NCBI RefSeq assembly: GCF_017874615.1
Contig: NZ_JAGIKV010000005.1
Coordinates: forward strand, 1-64,000
Reading direction: 5' to 3'
DNA: 64,000 nt
Source of the DNA: Paenibacillus xylanexedens
GTDB taxonomy: Bacteria; Bacillota; Bacilli; Paenibacillales; Paenibacillaceae
The notes under the pieces are model-generated. The model made no database searches, had not been told where the DNA came from, and worked only from the letters and a program-made list of their open reading frames with translations. The position numbers were made by a program, and so were the translations under genes. The stretch's first letter is position 1, and every line of letters starts with the position of its first letter. Shown one piece after another: positions 38,921 through 48,011 of this stretch.

Positions 38921-40240
38921 TTATAGAATTCCTTTTTTCATTGCCTTATACACCAACTGCGAGAACAGGCTGTTGGACCAGGCAAACCATGGTCTGGTGA
39001 ACGTGTTGGGATCATCGGCGTGGAAGCCTTCATGCATATATCCAGTACCCGCATCTGTGTTCTCCAGTAATTCAATCATCGCCAGTATTTCCTCGTCATT
39101 GTCTGCGGTCAGACCCTGCATGGATAGCGCCATGTGCCAGATGTATCCCGGAGGAGTATGGGGGCTGCCAATACCTTTGGCTACCTTCCCTTCATAATAG
39201 AACGGATTTTCCTTACTCAGAATAAATCGACGTGTGTTCTGATACACCTTGTCTTCAATTGAAGCATACTCCATATACGGTATGGACATCAGTCCAGGTG
39301 TGCCCGCATCATCCATCAGACAAAAGTTGCCGTAACCGTCCGTCTCATAGGCATAAATCTGCCCATACTCTGGATGACGGTAAGTACCGTACAAGGAAAT
39401 GCCATGTCGTATTTCTTCTTCCAAACGAGCCATCCGGCTTACCAGTTGTTCATCCCTGAACACCCACTTCGCGATTTCCCCCATTTGGCGCAAGGTTACC
39501 GCAGCAAACATGTTCGCCGGAATATTATAATTAAAATCACAGGCATCATCACTCGGACGAAATCCGGACCAGATCATCCCCGTATAATTCACCGGCATGC
39601 CCAATCCTTCATTACGCAGCGTATCATGGGCTGGACAATTACGGCGCATGAACCGGTAAGATGAACGTTCTGCATGATGCTGTTCTATCTCCCACAGGTG
39701 TACGATACTCTCCATCACTTTCTTGAAGCGCTCATCGAATATATCCGTAAGTTCCGTCTCCCGCCAATATGTATAAGCTAGCTTCATGGAGAAACAAAGA
39801 GAATCCAGCTCAAACTTCCGTTCCCACACCCAAGGTGACATCTCCGTCTCATCATTGGCATCCCAATGCCATCCATTCGCTGTTTCATTGAACGCATTGG
39901 CATAGATATCCATATCAGCGTAGAACGTATGACGTTTGATCAGCCCTCCGATGATACGCTGCAACTTCTCGTCATCCTTCGCAAGTGGAACATAATGCAT
40001 GACTTGCTCTACGGAATCTCTTAACCACATGGCGGGAATATCTCCTGTAATCACAAAGGTTGTCCCATCCTCCAGTAGCTTCGTGGTCGTTTCCAGCGTA
40101 TTCGGAAAACAATTGCGAAACTGATTCAGCAATCTCGGTCGATGTTGCAAACGCTCGTCCGCCTCAGTCAGAATATCCTGCACAGCTTGCGGTAATTCCA
40201 GTTGCGGCATAGGGATTTTCGGTAATCTGAACTGTTCCAT
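38921..40240 (-). CDS. Glycoside hydrolase family 125 (exo-alpha-1,6-mannosidase type)
   Basis: 439 aa, full length. The family hallmark TGDIPAMWLRDSVEQ is near residue 66, followed by NGWHWDANDETEMSPWVWERKFELD (split over two strands) near 122 and MNEGLGMPVNYTGMIWSGFRPSDD-like substrate-site segments. GH125 enzymes remove mannose from alpha-1,6-linked mannosides without a metal. There is no signal peptide, so it is cytosolic and would act on imported oligosaccharides. AAGGAGACG precedes the ATG. Divergent from a LacI-type regulator. Confidence 0.9.
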   Translation of the reverse strand: MEQFRLPKIPMPQLELPQAVQDILTEADERLQHRPRLLNQFRNCFPNTLETTTKLLEDGTTFVITGDIPAMWLRDSVEQVMHYVPLAKDDEKLQRIIGGLIKRHTFYADMDIYANAFNETANGWHWDANDETEMSPWVWERKFELDSLCFSMKLAYTYWRETELTDIFDERFKKVMESIVHLWEIEQHHAERSSYRFMRRNCPAHDTLRNEGLGMPVNYTGMIWSGFRPSDDACDFNYNIPANMFAAVTLRQMGEIAKWVFRDEQLVSRMARLEEEIRHGISLYGTYRHPEYGQIYAYETDGYGNFCLMDDAGTPGLMSIPYMEYASIEDKVYQNTRRFILSKENPFYYEGKVAKGIGSPHTPPGYIWHMALSMQGLTADNDEEILAMIELLENTDAGTGYMHEGFHADDPNTFTRPWFAWSNSLFSQLVYKAMKKGIL

Positions 40241-40354
40241 GGATGTCGTCTCCTTATAACTATATTGTTATTTTTGTTATGATAATTTATAATAACATTA
40301 TTATTTGTAAGTGTACTGTGTCAGAAGATGATCGTCAAATGAAGGAGTAATGAT

Positions 40355-41416
40355 ATGTCACGCAAAGTATCCATTCAGACGCTGGCTGACCAGCTCGGAT
40401 TATCCAAATATGCCGTCTCCCGCGCACTCAGTGGCAAGACGGGTGTCAGTGAAGCAACACGCGCACGGGTTCTGGAACTCGCTCGGGCACTGGGGTATCG
40501 CCAAAGTACTCCAGGTACTAGCAATAGTTCTGCTACTGCAAACCATGCAGATCCGTCCGATCCACCGTTTGTTCTCATTTGCATGAATCAGCTCAACCGC
40601 GGTGAACCCCACTACTGGCAACGTGTTCTGTCAGGCATGATCTCCGCCTGTAATGAGCGTGGTTGGCATCATGCCATTGTATCTCCCTCACTCGGAGTGA
40701 CGGACGAGAACACCTCTCCCGAAAAAGCTATTGCTCCTCACTTGGACTGGGAACGTTGTGCCGGGATTATTGTCATGGGGGCTTTCCCGCATACGGTTCT
40801 ACAACGACTCTCTCAGACGGGTCGGCCTATTATTTTGGTAGATCATCAGGAGCCCCTGCTGAATTGTGATACAATCAGCCATGATAATCTGGAAGCTGGC
40901 ATCACCGTGGCTAGATATCTAATGTCTATGAATTGCCGAAGGATCGGCCTCATCACAGATGATGGTCGTGCTGCGAGCTTCGCCCAGCGGAAGATCGGGA
41001 TTGAGTTGGCCCTGAACCATTTCCATGTGGACACCAGTCATACGACCAGCTTCAGAGAATGGAATATTCCGTATGAGAACGAGGAATGGGTTAACCAGTT
41101 GGCTACCACCATTCAAAACATGCCAGATGACAAACGTCCCGATGCCTGGATTGGTGTTAATGATGATATTGCTTTGCAATGGATGCACAAATTACAGGAG
41201 ATGGGTATCTCCACGCCTAAAGATTGCCTTGTCATCGGTATCGACAATGTACACTCTGCGGTTACGTCCTCCCCGCCCCTGACCACAGTTAATCTGTGTA
41301 AAGAGGAACTTGGACAGCGTGCCGTTGAAGCTTTACAACGCCGGATCGAACGCCCGGGGACGCCGAAGGAAACCGTTATGTTATCGACCACGTTGATTCC
41401 AAGGGAATCGGCATAA
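40355..41416 (+). CDS. LacI-family transcriptional regulator
   Basis: 353 aa. The N-terminal LacI HTH (SIQTLADQLGLSKYAVSRAL) with hinge helix is followed by a periplasmic-binding-protein-like ligand domain (about 65-345: RIGLITDDG, DAWIGVNDDIALQW, TTVNLCKEELGQRAVEAL). It is divergent from the GH125 mannosidase across 114 bp of AT-rich DNA containing several TAATAA/TTATTA inverted words, and is probably its repressor with a mannoside-derived effector (inference). GAAGGAG precedes the ATG. Confidence 0.9.
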   Translation: MSRKVSIQTLADQLGLSKYAVSRALSGKTGVSEATRARVLELARALGYRQSTPGTSNSSATANHADPSDPPFVLICMNQLNRGEPHYWQRVLSGMISACNERGWHHAIVSPSLGVTDENTSPEKAIAPHLDWERCAGIIVMGAFPHTVLQRLSQTGRPIILVDHQEPLLNCDTISHDNLEAGITVARYLMSMNCRRIGLITDDGRAASFAQRKIGIELALNHFHVDTSHTTSFREWNIPYENEEWVNQLATTIQNMPDDKRPDAWIGVNDDIALQWMHKLQEMGISTPKDCLVIGIDNVHSAVTSSPPLTTVNLCKEELGQRAVEALQRRIERPGTPKETVMLSTTLIPRESA

Positions 41417-41496
41417 TTCGGAAAAGGTAACCGCTCTTTTCTGAAGATGAATTCTTTAGGTACTTGCTGTCCCCGTAAGTCTAGTGCAAACGAAAG

Positions 41497-41526
41497 AGGC
41501 CCCGCATATTATGCAGGGCCTTTTTC
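41497..41526 (+). terminator. Intrinsic terminator of the LacI-type gene
   Basis: AGGCCCCGCAT pairs with ATGCAGGGCCT (one mismatch), followed by T5. Confidence 0.85.
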
Positions 41527-41649
41527 GTATATTAGGCTTATATCCTTATATTCCTGTACATTCACACTTAAATCTACTGATTCATCCACCCATCCTTATA
41601 TCATCCATTCGAAGCTTCATTTACTTCATGTCTTGAATTGTACTACTGG

Positions 41650-43263
41650 TTATTTCAGCCAAGGCAGGCTATCGTACGACGGAAGATCCACTTCCCAATT
41701 CACATCGCGATACTCACGATGAACAACCGATCGTTTCAAGGTGAATTTTGTACCTTTTTCTTCGTTAAAACCACGAATTTTTAATTGCAGATCATCTTCA
41801 ACGTATTCACCGTTATTATTAGGTTGATCCGGATAACCGTTCACTTCAACAGGATACTCTTTTCCATCCGAATCTACTGCAACCCAGCGATCACCCATGA
41901 AAGCATTTCGGAACGTCCCACTCCCCTTCAGAACTAGTGAATACCCTTCCTTTACATCAATCTTCGGAGGATCATACGATTCCATCAGTGGCTCGTACTC
42001 AAAATCATAAAACAATATTTCATCTCCAAGCTGTTCAAAATGTACAAAAGTATAAAAATTAACGTCCTTACGCATCCTCTTCAGATCAACTTCCACTGAT
42101 TTCTCTTCCTTCACCGGGAGGGTGTAACCATCCAAAACAAAGCGAATGTTCTTCGCATCTACCGTAACAAATGCAGGGTCCCATGTCTCCGACAACTTCA
42201 ACGGCCCACCATTTCTTAAGTCACTCAGATCTTGGAGTCGAAACTTGGCTTGACGCGAATCTGGTCTTATCCCATTGAAAATTCGGTATTCATTTGTTTC
42301 AGGGATTTCAAGATGATAGATGATGCTCATATAGTTCGCCCAATCCTCATTAACTTTGGCACGAAGTTCATCATCCAGACTCACATTCAGGTCAAGCCGG
42401 GTTCCGTTTGGCGTGCGTACAAGCTGTGTCATATCAAGCTTTAGTCCTTCTGGCGTCGTATATGTGTTATCCATAGAATTTTCAACAGCCAATGATTTGG
42501 CTTTGGTCATATCGATATTGAATTGGAAGCTCCAATCCACCGTAACATCTCTATCTTCGTAGGATTTCTTCTCGTAATCATAATATCTGCCCACATTTAG
42601 ATTACGCAGTTCACCCCGCACGACCACCTGATCCGGAATTTCATCATGAAACTGGAATAACAATCGTTCAGTTACGGAACCCTTAGTTCTGGTATCTCTT
42701 GCAAGAGTGGCAATCTGTCGTCCCTCTTCATCCGTAACATGAATTCTCCCCATCGCAGACAGTGACCGTGATAACCCTAATCCATCAGGTGTTGTTTGTT
42801 GCATGGTCATTACCATATGAGATCGGTCTACAAGCACGTCTTCAATTTTAAGCGTGTAGCCCTGGTCATTGATATTGATATCCGGATTAAACACAAGTCC
42901 GAGAGGTTTAAGACGTTTGTAATCATCCGCAAAATAGGAATATTTCAATTCTTCAGGCACAGGGATGTTCTGTAGTGGCGGGCGATCCACAGCACTCACT
43001 GAGGGGTAGGGCGGCTCTGCTGTTCGGTCAAAAGCCAACCAGGCCCCTCCCGCAAGGATCAAAACTGCCGCTGCGGCGATTCCAGTCCGGCGCATCCAAA
43101 ACGTTCTCATGGATTTTTTCGCGAATGGATACTGATCTTCTCCATTTTCCATGGACACCCCATCCAGCTTCTGCATGACCTTAAGCGTAAAATCCGCATC
43201 CGGCTCCTCACGGTATAGGTGCTCCTCCCACAACCGATCCTCATCCTTTGAAATAGGCTTCAT
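41650..43263 (-). CDS. Membrane anti-sigma-type protein with DUF4179/DUF5643 domains
   Basis: 537 aa. A cytosolic N-terminus (1-55), one membrane helix (about 60-78: GIAAAAVLILAGGAWLAF) and a large outer beta-rich domain (about 100-537) match the DUF4179-type partners of ECF sigma factors in Paenibacillus. It should bind and inhibit the sigma factor until an envelope signal arrives. The ATG (AAAGGAGG upstream) lies inside the end of the sigma gene, a 23-bp overlap that suggests translational coupling. Confidence 0.85.
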   Translation of the reverse strand: MKPISKDEDRLWEEHLYREEPDADFTLKVMQKLDGVSMENGEDQYPFAKKSMRTFWMRRTGIAAAAVLILAGGAWLAFDRTAEPPYPSVSAVDRPPLQNIPVPEELKYSYFADDYKRLKPLGLVFNPDININDQGYTLKIEDVLVDRSHMVMTMQQTTPDGLGLSRSLSAMGRIHVTDEEGRQIATLARDTRTKGSVTERLLFQFHDEIPDQVVVRGELRNLNVGRYYDYEKKSYEDRDVTVDWSFQFNIDMTKAKSLAVENSMDNTYTTPEGLKLDMTQLVRTPNGTRLDLNVSLDDELRAKVNEDWANYMSIIYHLEIPETNEYRIFNGIRPDSRQAKFRLQDLSDLRNGGPLKLSETWDPAFVTVDAKNIRFVLDGYTLPVKEEKSVEVDLKRMRKDVNFYTFVHFEQLGDEILFYDFEYEPLMESYDPPKIDVKEGYSLVLKGSGTFRNAFMGDRWVAVDSDGKEYPVEVNGYPDQPNNNGEYVEDDLQLKIRGFNEEKGTKFTLKRSVVHREYRDVNWEVDLPSYDSLPWLK

Positions 43264-43816
43264 ACGTAGCTAAACCTCCTTTGCGTTCCATTTGCTTCCT
43301 CAGCGTTTTTTTCCCGCGATAAAGGGCGTTGCGCACTTTGGTTGAACTCATGCCTGTAATGTCTGCAATCTCTTCATAGCTCAACTCGTTTGTGTACTTC
43401 AGTAATAACACCAGGCGATACGATTCAGGTAACTGTTCGAGTTGGCGATATATTTCACGTTGCATCTCTTTATGTAGCACACGCTTTTCCGGTGTTTCAT
43501 TACTGACAGGTTCGATCCCCTGATCGACCGGAGACATGACGGGTTTCTTTTCCCGTATAAAATCCCTCATCCGATTCACCGCAATGGTGTACACCCACGA
43601 CGAGAAACTGCTTCCCTCCCGCCGCGACGGGAGATAACGATAGATGCGAATGAACGTATCCTGAGCGAGATCCTGTGCATCCGGATGACTCGCGCCCATT
43701 CCGCGCATGATGCCGTAGACTTTATTTTTATATCGATCCACAAGCACGGAGAACAACTGCTTATCCCCTGCAACAATGCGCTGAATAAGCTCCTCCTCCG
43801 GTATCTGTTGAGTCAT
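43241..43816 (-). CDS. ECF-type RNA polymerase sigma factor
   Basis: 191 aa. Region 2 (AQDLAQDTFIRIYRYLP near 50) and region 4 (LSYEEIADITGMSSTKVRNAL near 150) are intact. AAGGGGG fixes the ATG at 43816; the longer open frame upstream is non-coding. It directs polymerase to stress promoters and pairs with the downstream anti-sigma gene. Upstream on the minus strand CGTCTATA resembles an ECF -10, but I see no clean -35, so autoregulation is only a suggestion. Confidence 0.9.
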   Translation of the reverse strand: MTQQIPEEELIQRIVAGDKQLFSVLVDRYKNKVYGIMRGMGASHPDAQDLAQDTFIRIYRYLPSRREGSSFSSWVYTIAVNRMRDFIREKKPVMSPVDQGIEPVSNETPEKRVLHKEMQREIYRQLEQLPESYRLVLLLKYTNELSYEEIADITGMSSTKVRNALYRGKKTLRKQMERKGGLATYEAYFKG

Positions 43817-44074
43817 GTAATCCCCCTTCTCTACAGCTTCCATGCATGGTTCTGTACTATATAGACGGAAGCCGTTCCCGAAACCTCTCACTTTATCCAA
43901 AAAAAAGAATTCGCCCTTTTCGGCGAAGCCGATTGGGTGAACTCTGCTTACCAACATTCTGTAATTGCCGCTGCACATTCTCTACAGGTTTGGTGGTGAA
44001 CTTTATGGCAACCCGAATCACACATTCCGTGGTAGCCTCTTCCTGCTATCTTTCTCTCCTGTCTTACTTGCCTC

Positions 44075-44590
44075 TTAATCTTCCCTGTTCTTCTCCGCAA
44101 CAAAATCAGCAAGCTGGGAATAGATCGCCACAATCTCATCCATCGACATGCGAACGAGTCCACTGGACGATGGAGCGACGAACTCCTGAATTTCCTTGAC
44201 GACCGGGTCGTCCTGGAATCCCCATTGTACTTTGGCACGTTTGCTGTACTGGGTGTATACACCTTTTCCGACAAAACAAGCGATGTCCGGTCGGTATTTC
44301 TCCAGCTTTTGGCGTAAAATCTGTCGTCCTTCAGCGTACTCTTCCTTCGTAATATCCTCCATACCTCTGGTGGGACGGGCCACAATATTCGTGAATCCAT
44401 ATCCCAGCTTCAGCAACTCTCCATCCTCCTGTGCATCATATAAACGCGGGGTTAATCCCGACCGTTCAAGAATGCGCCAGAACCGGTTTCCTTTGTAAGC
44501 ATAATGATGACCTGTCTCTCCAGACGTAATGCTCGGATTGAAACCAATAAACAATATCGATAAACCAACATCCAGATGATCTGGAATCAT
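44075..44590 (-). CDS. mug: Mismatch-specific DNA glycosylase (Mug/TDG family)
   Basis: 171 aa, the usual Mug length. It has the GFNPS motif of the active site (ILFIGFNPSITSGETGHHYA near 15) and the FWRIL segment near 38. The N-IVARPT loop is near 72, and a C-terminal APSSSGLVRM matches the DNA-intercalation motif. It removes uracil or thymine opposite guanine in duplex DNA. AGGAGGTG fixes the ATG at 44590; the longer upstream frame has no site and overlaps the divergent transporter gene. Confidence 0.9.
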   Translation of the reverse strand: MIPDHLDVGLSILFIGFNPSITSGETGHHYAYKGNRFWRILERSGLTPRLYDAQEDGELLKLGYGFTNIVARPTRGMEDITKEEYAEGRQILRQKLEKYRPDIACFVGKGVYTQYSKRAKVQWGFQDDPVVKEIQEFVAPSSSGLVRMSMDEIVAIYSQLADFVAEKNRED

Positions 44591-44711
44591 GATGCAACAC
44601 CTCCTGATGTTTTTTAGCCAATTCACACGTTCGGTTGTGTATAAAATGATATAATAAGCAAAGCATTTTCGAAATCGGATTGAAATTTTCATGAAAAAGG
44701 AAGCTGAACTA

Positions 44712-45632
44712 ATGATTGCAGACATCATGCTTGAAGTCGTCCTGCCCGTCTTTCTCCTGATTGCCGTCGGGTCCTGGATGCAAAAGGTGTTCAAGTTGGA
44801 CTTGTACACGCTCGCCAAAATCAATTTCTATTGTATTACCCCCGCAGCCGTCTTTATGAGCATGTATCACTCGGATATGTCGGGCGAACTGCTCGGGACC
44901 GTGACACTCTTTTACGGGATATATGTATTGATTCTCTATATTGTAGGTTCTGTATTTGCGCGCTCGCTTCGGATGAATAAAGGCATGAAGGCTGCCTTCA
45001 ACAACAGTATTATGCTGGATAACGCAGGCAACTATGGACTGCCTATCAATGCACTGGTATTCCGCGGCGATCCACTCGCCTCTTCCATTCAGGCACTGGT
45101 CATGTCTTTGCAGGCATTACTGACATTTACCTATGGCGTGTTGTCCATCCAGGGCGCGAAGCTCAAAGGTAATTACCGTGCGGTGATTATTGGATTTCTT
45201 AAAATGCCTGTTCCATATGCGCTCTTGCTGGGGATTCTGTTACACATGTGGAAGGTTCCCTTGCCTACGTTCCTGTCCATGCCGCTGACCTATGCGCAGC
45301 AAAGTATGGTTGCCGTGGCGCTTCTGACACTCGGGGCACAGATTGTAAAATATCCAATTCAACTGTACCGTCTTGATGTGTATATTAGCACATTTTTGCG
45401 TCTTCTGATTGGCCCGGCTATCGGAATTTCAATTGTGCTTCTGCTTGGGTTGGAAGGTATCGCTGCACAGGCACTTATTATCGCTTCCGGTATGCCGACG
45501 GGTGTCAACTCATCCATTCTCGCAGAAGAATACGATAACGAACCCGATTTTGCAGCCCAGACGGTGCTGATCTCAACGTTGCTTAATATCATCACAATTA
45601 CGGCACTGATCTCTTATGCCAAAACGTTCTGA
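44712..45632 (+). CDS. AEC-family (auxin efflux carrier-like) permease
   Basis: 306 aa with about ten membrane helices in two inverted halves. Typical AEC features are an N in the broken helix (NNSIMLDNAGNYGLPI near 105) and LPLTYAQQSMVAVALLTLGAQ near 205. Relatives export or import organic acids such as malate; the substrate here is unknown. AAGGAAG fits the ATG at 44712, while the ATG seven codons upstream has no site. Divergent from mug. Confidence 0.85.
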   Translation: MIADIMLEVVLPVFLLIAVGSWMQKVFKLDLYTLAKINFYCITPAAVFMSMYHSDMSGELLGTVTLFYGIYVLILYIVGSVFARSLRMNKGMKAAFNNSIMLDNAGNYGLPINALVFRGDPLASSIQALVMSLQALLTFTYGVLSIQGAKLKGNYRAVIIGFLKMPVPYALLLGILLHMWKVPLPTFLSMPLTYAQQSMVAVALLTLGAQIVKYPIQLYRLDVYISTFLRLLIGPAIGISIVLLLGLEGIAAQALIIASGMPTGVNSSILAEEYDNEPDFAAQTVLISTLLNIITITALISYAKTF

Positions 45633-45636
45633 AATG

Positions 45637-45681
45637 AAAAATAAGTCCATGACCCATGAGCAGGGTTGTGGACTTATTTTT
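45637..45681. terminator. Bidirectional intrinsic terminator
   Basis: AAAAATAAGTCC pairs with GGACTTATTTTT across an inner ACCC/GGGT stem. U-runs on both strands serve the convergent AEC and hypothetical genes. Confidence 0.9.
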
Positions 45682-45693
45682 GCGGTGCTGAAA

Positions 45694-45945
45694 TTATGAT
45701 TCAAACGTCGTTCGTTCCGGGAACTTGCCGCCTTCCCTGAATAAACATCGTGCCAGTCGCTGCGCAGCTCGGTTAAAGAAAAAACTCGGGCTTACCCCAT
45801 CCACCTGGACAGGTTCCAGTTCCTTCACACTTTCCTTGATCTTATTCATCTCAATGAGACCCATCTTTCGCTCATTCGGTCCGAATCGATAAATAACCTT
45901 CTCATCGTCCTCCGTCTGTTTCACCAGCAGAATCATGGATGCCAT
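45694..45945 (-). CDS. Small hypothetical protein
   Basis: 83 aa; GGGGGTAAC precedes the ATG. It begins with a beta-strand-like segment (MILLVKQ), continues with RFGPNERKMGLIEMNK and ends in a basic region with a conserved-looking FFFNRAAQRLARCLFREGG. Soluble, no known motif. It looks like a conserved Paenibacillus orphan, but I cannot name the family. Confidence 0.6.
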   Translation of the reverse strand: MASMILLVKQTEDDEKVIYRFGPNERKMGLIEMNKIKESVKELEPVQVDGVSPSFFFNRAAQRLARCLFREGGKFPERTTFES

Positions 45946-46226
45946 ACAGGTTACCCCCTATCGTTACGTTATGAGATTCCATTAATCACTTGCCTACTAT
46001 AATTATTACCCAGATTCTAAGGGAAGGATATAGGACTTAAGTTAGTTATACCTAAATTAAATATCCTGATATAAAGATTCTCTGAAATGAGTCGTTAGGC
46101 TCACAAACACCGTGTTTACACTATCCCAATGGATAGTCACTGTCATGAAAGTGCGTACTGCCCAAGTCGTTTTTCTCCGTTTATACTTGCCCTAACCTTA
46201 TCTTGAATTCCAAAGGAGAGAAACTT

Positions 46227-46281
46227 ATGACTACAGCTCAAATATATAGCCACGGGGTCCCGTGGGAAGAGGCATTAGGTT
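46227..46281 (+). pseudogene. RidA-family 5' fragment cut by an IS
   Basis: After a good ribosome site (AAAGGAGAG) the ATG at 46227 begins a peptide ending HGVPWEEALG, the N-terminal signature of RidA/YjgF imine deaminases (normally followed by Y-S-x-A). The reading then runs into IS sequence and stops after 38 codons. The remaining roughly 110 codons are not found on the other side of the IS. RidA hydrolyses reactive enamines, so function should be lost unless another copy exists. Confidence 0.7.
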
Positions 46282-46282
46282 C

Positions 46283-46320
46283 AAAAAAAGGACAAAGCGG
46301 AGGTTCATTCTGCTTTGTCC
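46283..46320 (-). terminator. Transposase terminator hairpin
   Basis: On the minus strand GGACAAAGC and GCTTTGTCC form a perfect 9-bp stem followed by T7. The transposase stop codon lies in the loop. Confidence 0.8.
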
Positions 46321-47864
46321 TTTTTGCGTTTTTCTGTCATTGAGGCTTTTTTAAGCAAATTATGGGCAAGGCAAAGCCACCCGACCTCCAGGCTTACTTT
46401 TTGTAAGCCGCGAAGCAGGAATCTTCGGAATCCCCGGTTGTTCTTGATTTGCCCAAACACGCTTTCTGGCTCCGTCATGCGCCGGACCGAAAGGGTGTAT
46501 CCTTCCTCGCTACGCAGTCGTTCCCGCATCTCGTTTTTTTGCCGCATATAGGTCAGGCTGATCGCGATCTCCCGATTACCTTTGGCTTTGGTGCAGGTTG
46601 CTTTCAGAGGACATGCACTACAATCTTCACTTCGATAATGGCGGGTACGTATCGAGTAACCACTTTCCGTGACCGTCTCGCTTTCATACCGAAAACGTAA
46701 CGTCTTCCCAGCCGCACAAGTCCATGTATCTTCCGTTTCGTTGTAGCTCCAGTTGTCCACTTTGCCAATCGCTTGCTGAAAGGCCCTCGTTTTCTCCTTG
46801 TGGTACGTCCCGTATTTGACGATCGCCTGAATGTTTTGCTCTTCGAAATAGCTGTAATTTTCTTCGCTTCCATATCCTGCATCGGCAATGACGGTCTTCG
46901 GTCTTTTGCCGAGCGTTTCTTCTACATGATCGAGATGAGGCTTCAGACATTTCGTGTCTGTGGGTCGCTGGTGCACCGTGTAACCCAAAATAAATTGGTT
47001 TTCCGTTCCAATCTGCACATTGTATCCTGGCTTCAATTGACCATTTCGCATATGATCTTCTTTCATTCGCATGAACGTGGCGTCCGGATCGGTTTTGCTA
47101 TAGCTATTGCGCTCCCCTGCGGTTTGGATCTGGTGCTCATACTTTTGTAGCCGCGGCAGCAAATCTTTGCGTAACTGTCGCACGGCTTTCTTTACGATTT
47201 TGTTTTTCGGTTTTTCTTGTAAAGATTTCTCCAGTTGCTGAACGGCTTTTTCCAGCTTTTCTGCCGTGAGTGCGGAAGCTTCCCCGAGCTCAGGGAGGTC
47301 TGTACCCGCGTGGAGTGCATCTTCTTCACTTTCGGCCGCTTCGATGGCTTGGAACAGGGTATGTACTTTGTCTTGCAGCTTGGCCTGGTATTTGACGACA
47401 GCCTTTTTCCAGACGAAGGTGTACCGATTCGCATTGGCTTCAAGCTTGGTTCCATCCAAAAAGTAGTGATCCAAGGACACGTATTGCTCCTGAACCAGCA
47501 ACTCCAGCACATGGGTAAACACGGTTTCCAGCACTTCTTTCATCCGCTCCGAACGGAAACGGTTGATGGTACGGAAATCCGGTTGTTGCCGCCCGGCGAG
47601 CCACATGAACATGATATTTTCGCGAACGGCCTTGGCGATTTGCCGGGAAGAATAGATGCGTTGAGTGTAGGCGTAGATGATGATTTTGGTGAGCATTTTG
47701 GGATGATAACTATGGCGTCCGCCGCCAGGGTAAGCGGCGTCGAAAATGGAATCGCTTAGGCGGTTTACTGCGTCATTCACCACACGAACGAAGTGATTTT
47801 CGGGGATATCTGTCTCCAAATCCATTGGCAAGAAAAGTTGATCCATGGTATATTGAATGTACAA
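46305..47864 (-). CDS. IS1182-family transposase
   Basis: 519 aa, full length and uninterrupted. The N-terminal domain includes PDFRTINRFR near 95. The DDE core has DGTKLEANANRY (first Asp) near 140, VIADAGYGSEENY (second Asp) near 317 and an EPESVFGQIKNNRGFRRFLLRG block (catalytic Glu, in two parts) near 465. A Cys-rich insert (DCSACPLKATCTK) lies near 415, as in IS1182 transposases. It cuts and joins the IS ends; since the left end seems absent, this copy may be immobile on its own but could act in trans. Confidence 0.95.
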   Translation of the reverse strand: MYIQYTMDQLFLPMDLETDIPENHFVRVVNDAVNRLSDSIFDAAYPGGGRHSYHPKMLTKIIIYAYTQRIYSSRQIAKAVRENIMFMWLAGRQQPDFRTINRFRSERMKEVLETVFTHVLELLVQEQYVSLDHYFLDGTKLEANANRYTFVWKKAVVKYQAKLQDKVHTLFQAIEAAESEEDALHAGTDLPELGEASALTAEKLEKAVQQLEKSLQEKPKNKIVKKAVRQLRKDLLPRLQKYEHQIQTAGERNSYSKTDPDATFMRMKEDHMRNGQLKPGYNVQIGTENQFILGYTVHQRPTDTKCLKPHLDHVEETLGKRPKTVIADAGYGSEENYSYFEEQNIQAIVKYGTYHKEKTRAFQQAIGKVDNWSYNETEDTWTCAAGKTLRFRYESETVTESGYSIRTRHYRSEDCSACPLKATCTKAKGNREIAISLTYMRQKNEMRERLRSEEGYTLSVRRMTEPESVFGQIKNNRGFRRFLLRGLQKVSLEVGWLCLAHNLLKKASMTEKRKKDKAE

Positions 47865-48011
47865 AGAAACCGTCTCCTTTCAAATGGTGGGTCGCACTTC
47901 CATTTTACCAAGGAACGGTTTCTTTTTGTTTTACAATTTGGAAAACAAGACTGTCCCTAGCCATTTTTATGACTTATGGGACAGCCCCTTCTTTATGAAT
48001 TCTTATTCTTA

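Larger units (their letters stand above)
46282..47988 (-). mobile_element. IS1182-family insertion sequence, left inverted repeat missing
   Basis: Contains one full transposase gene and the right end GGGACAGCCCC (47978-47988). The mirror sequence GGGGCTGTCCC is not found at the left edge; host RidA sequence ends directly before the transposase terminator. The left end is therefore probably deleted. A second copy of the right end lies at 1-94 in the same orientation. Confidence 0.8.

Noticed and set aside
43817-43978. N-terminal extension of the ECF sigma factor
   Set aside because: The sigma fold begins after the ATG at 43816, which has its own AAGGGGG site; the upstream part lacks family similarity.
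44591-44824. Extended start for the Mug glycosylase
   Set aside because: It would overlap the divergent AEC gene start, and AGGAGGTG marks the internal ATG.
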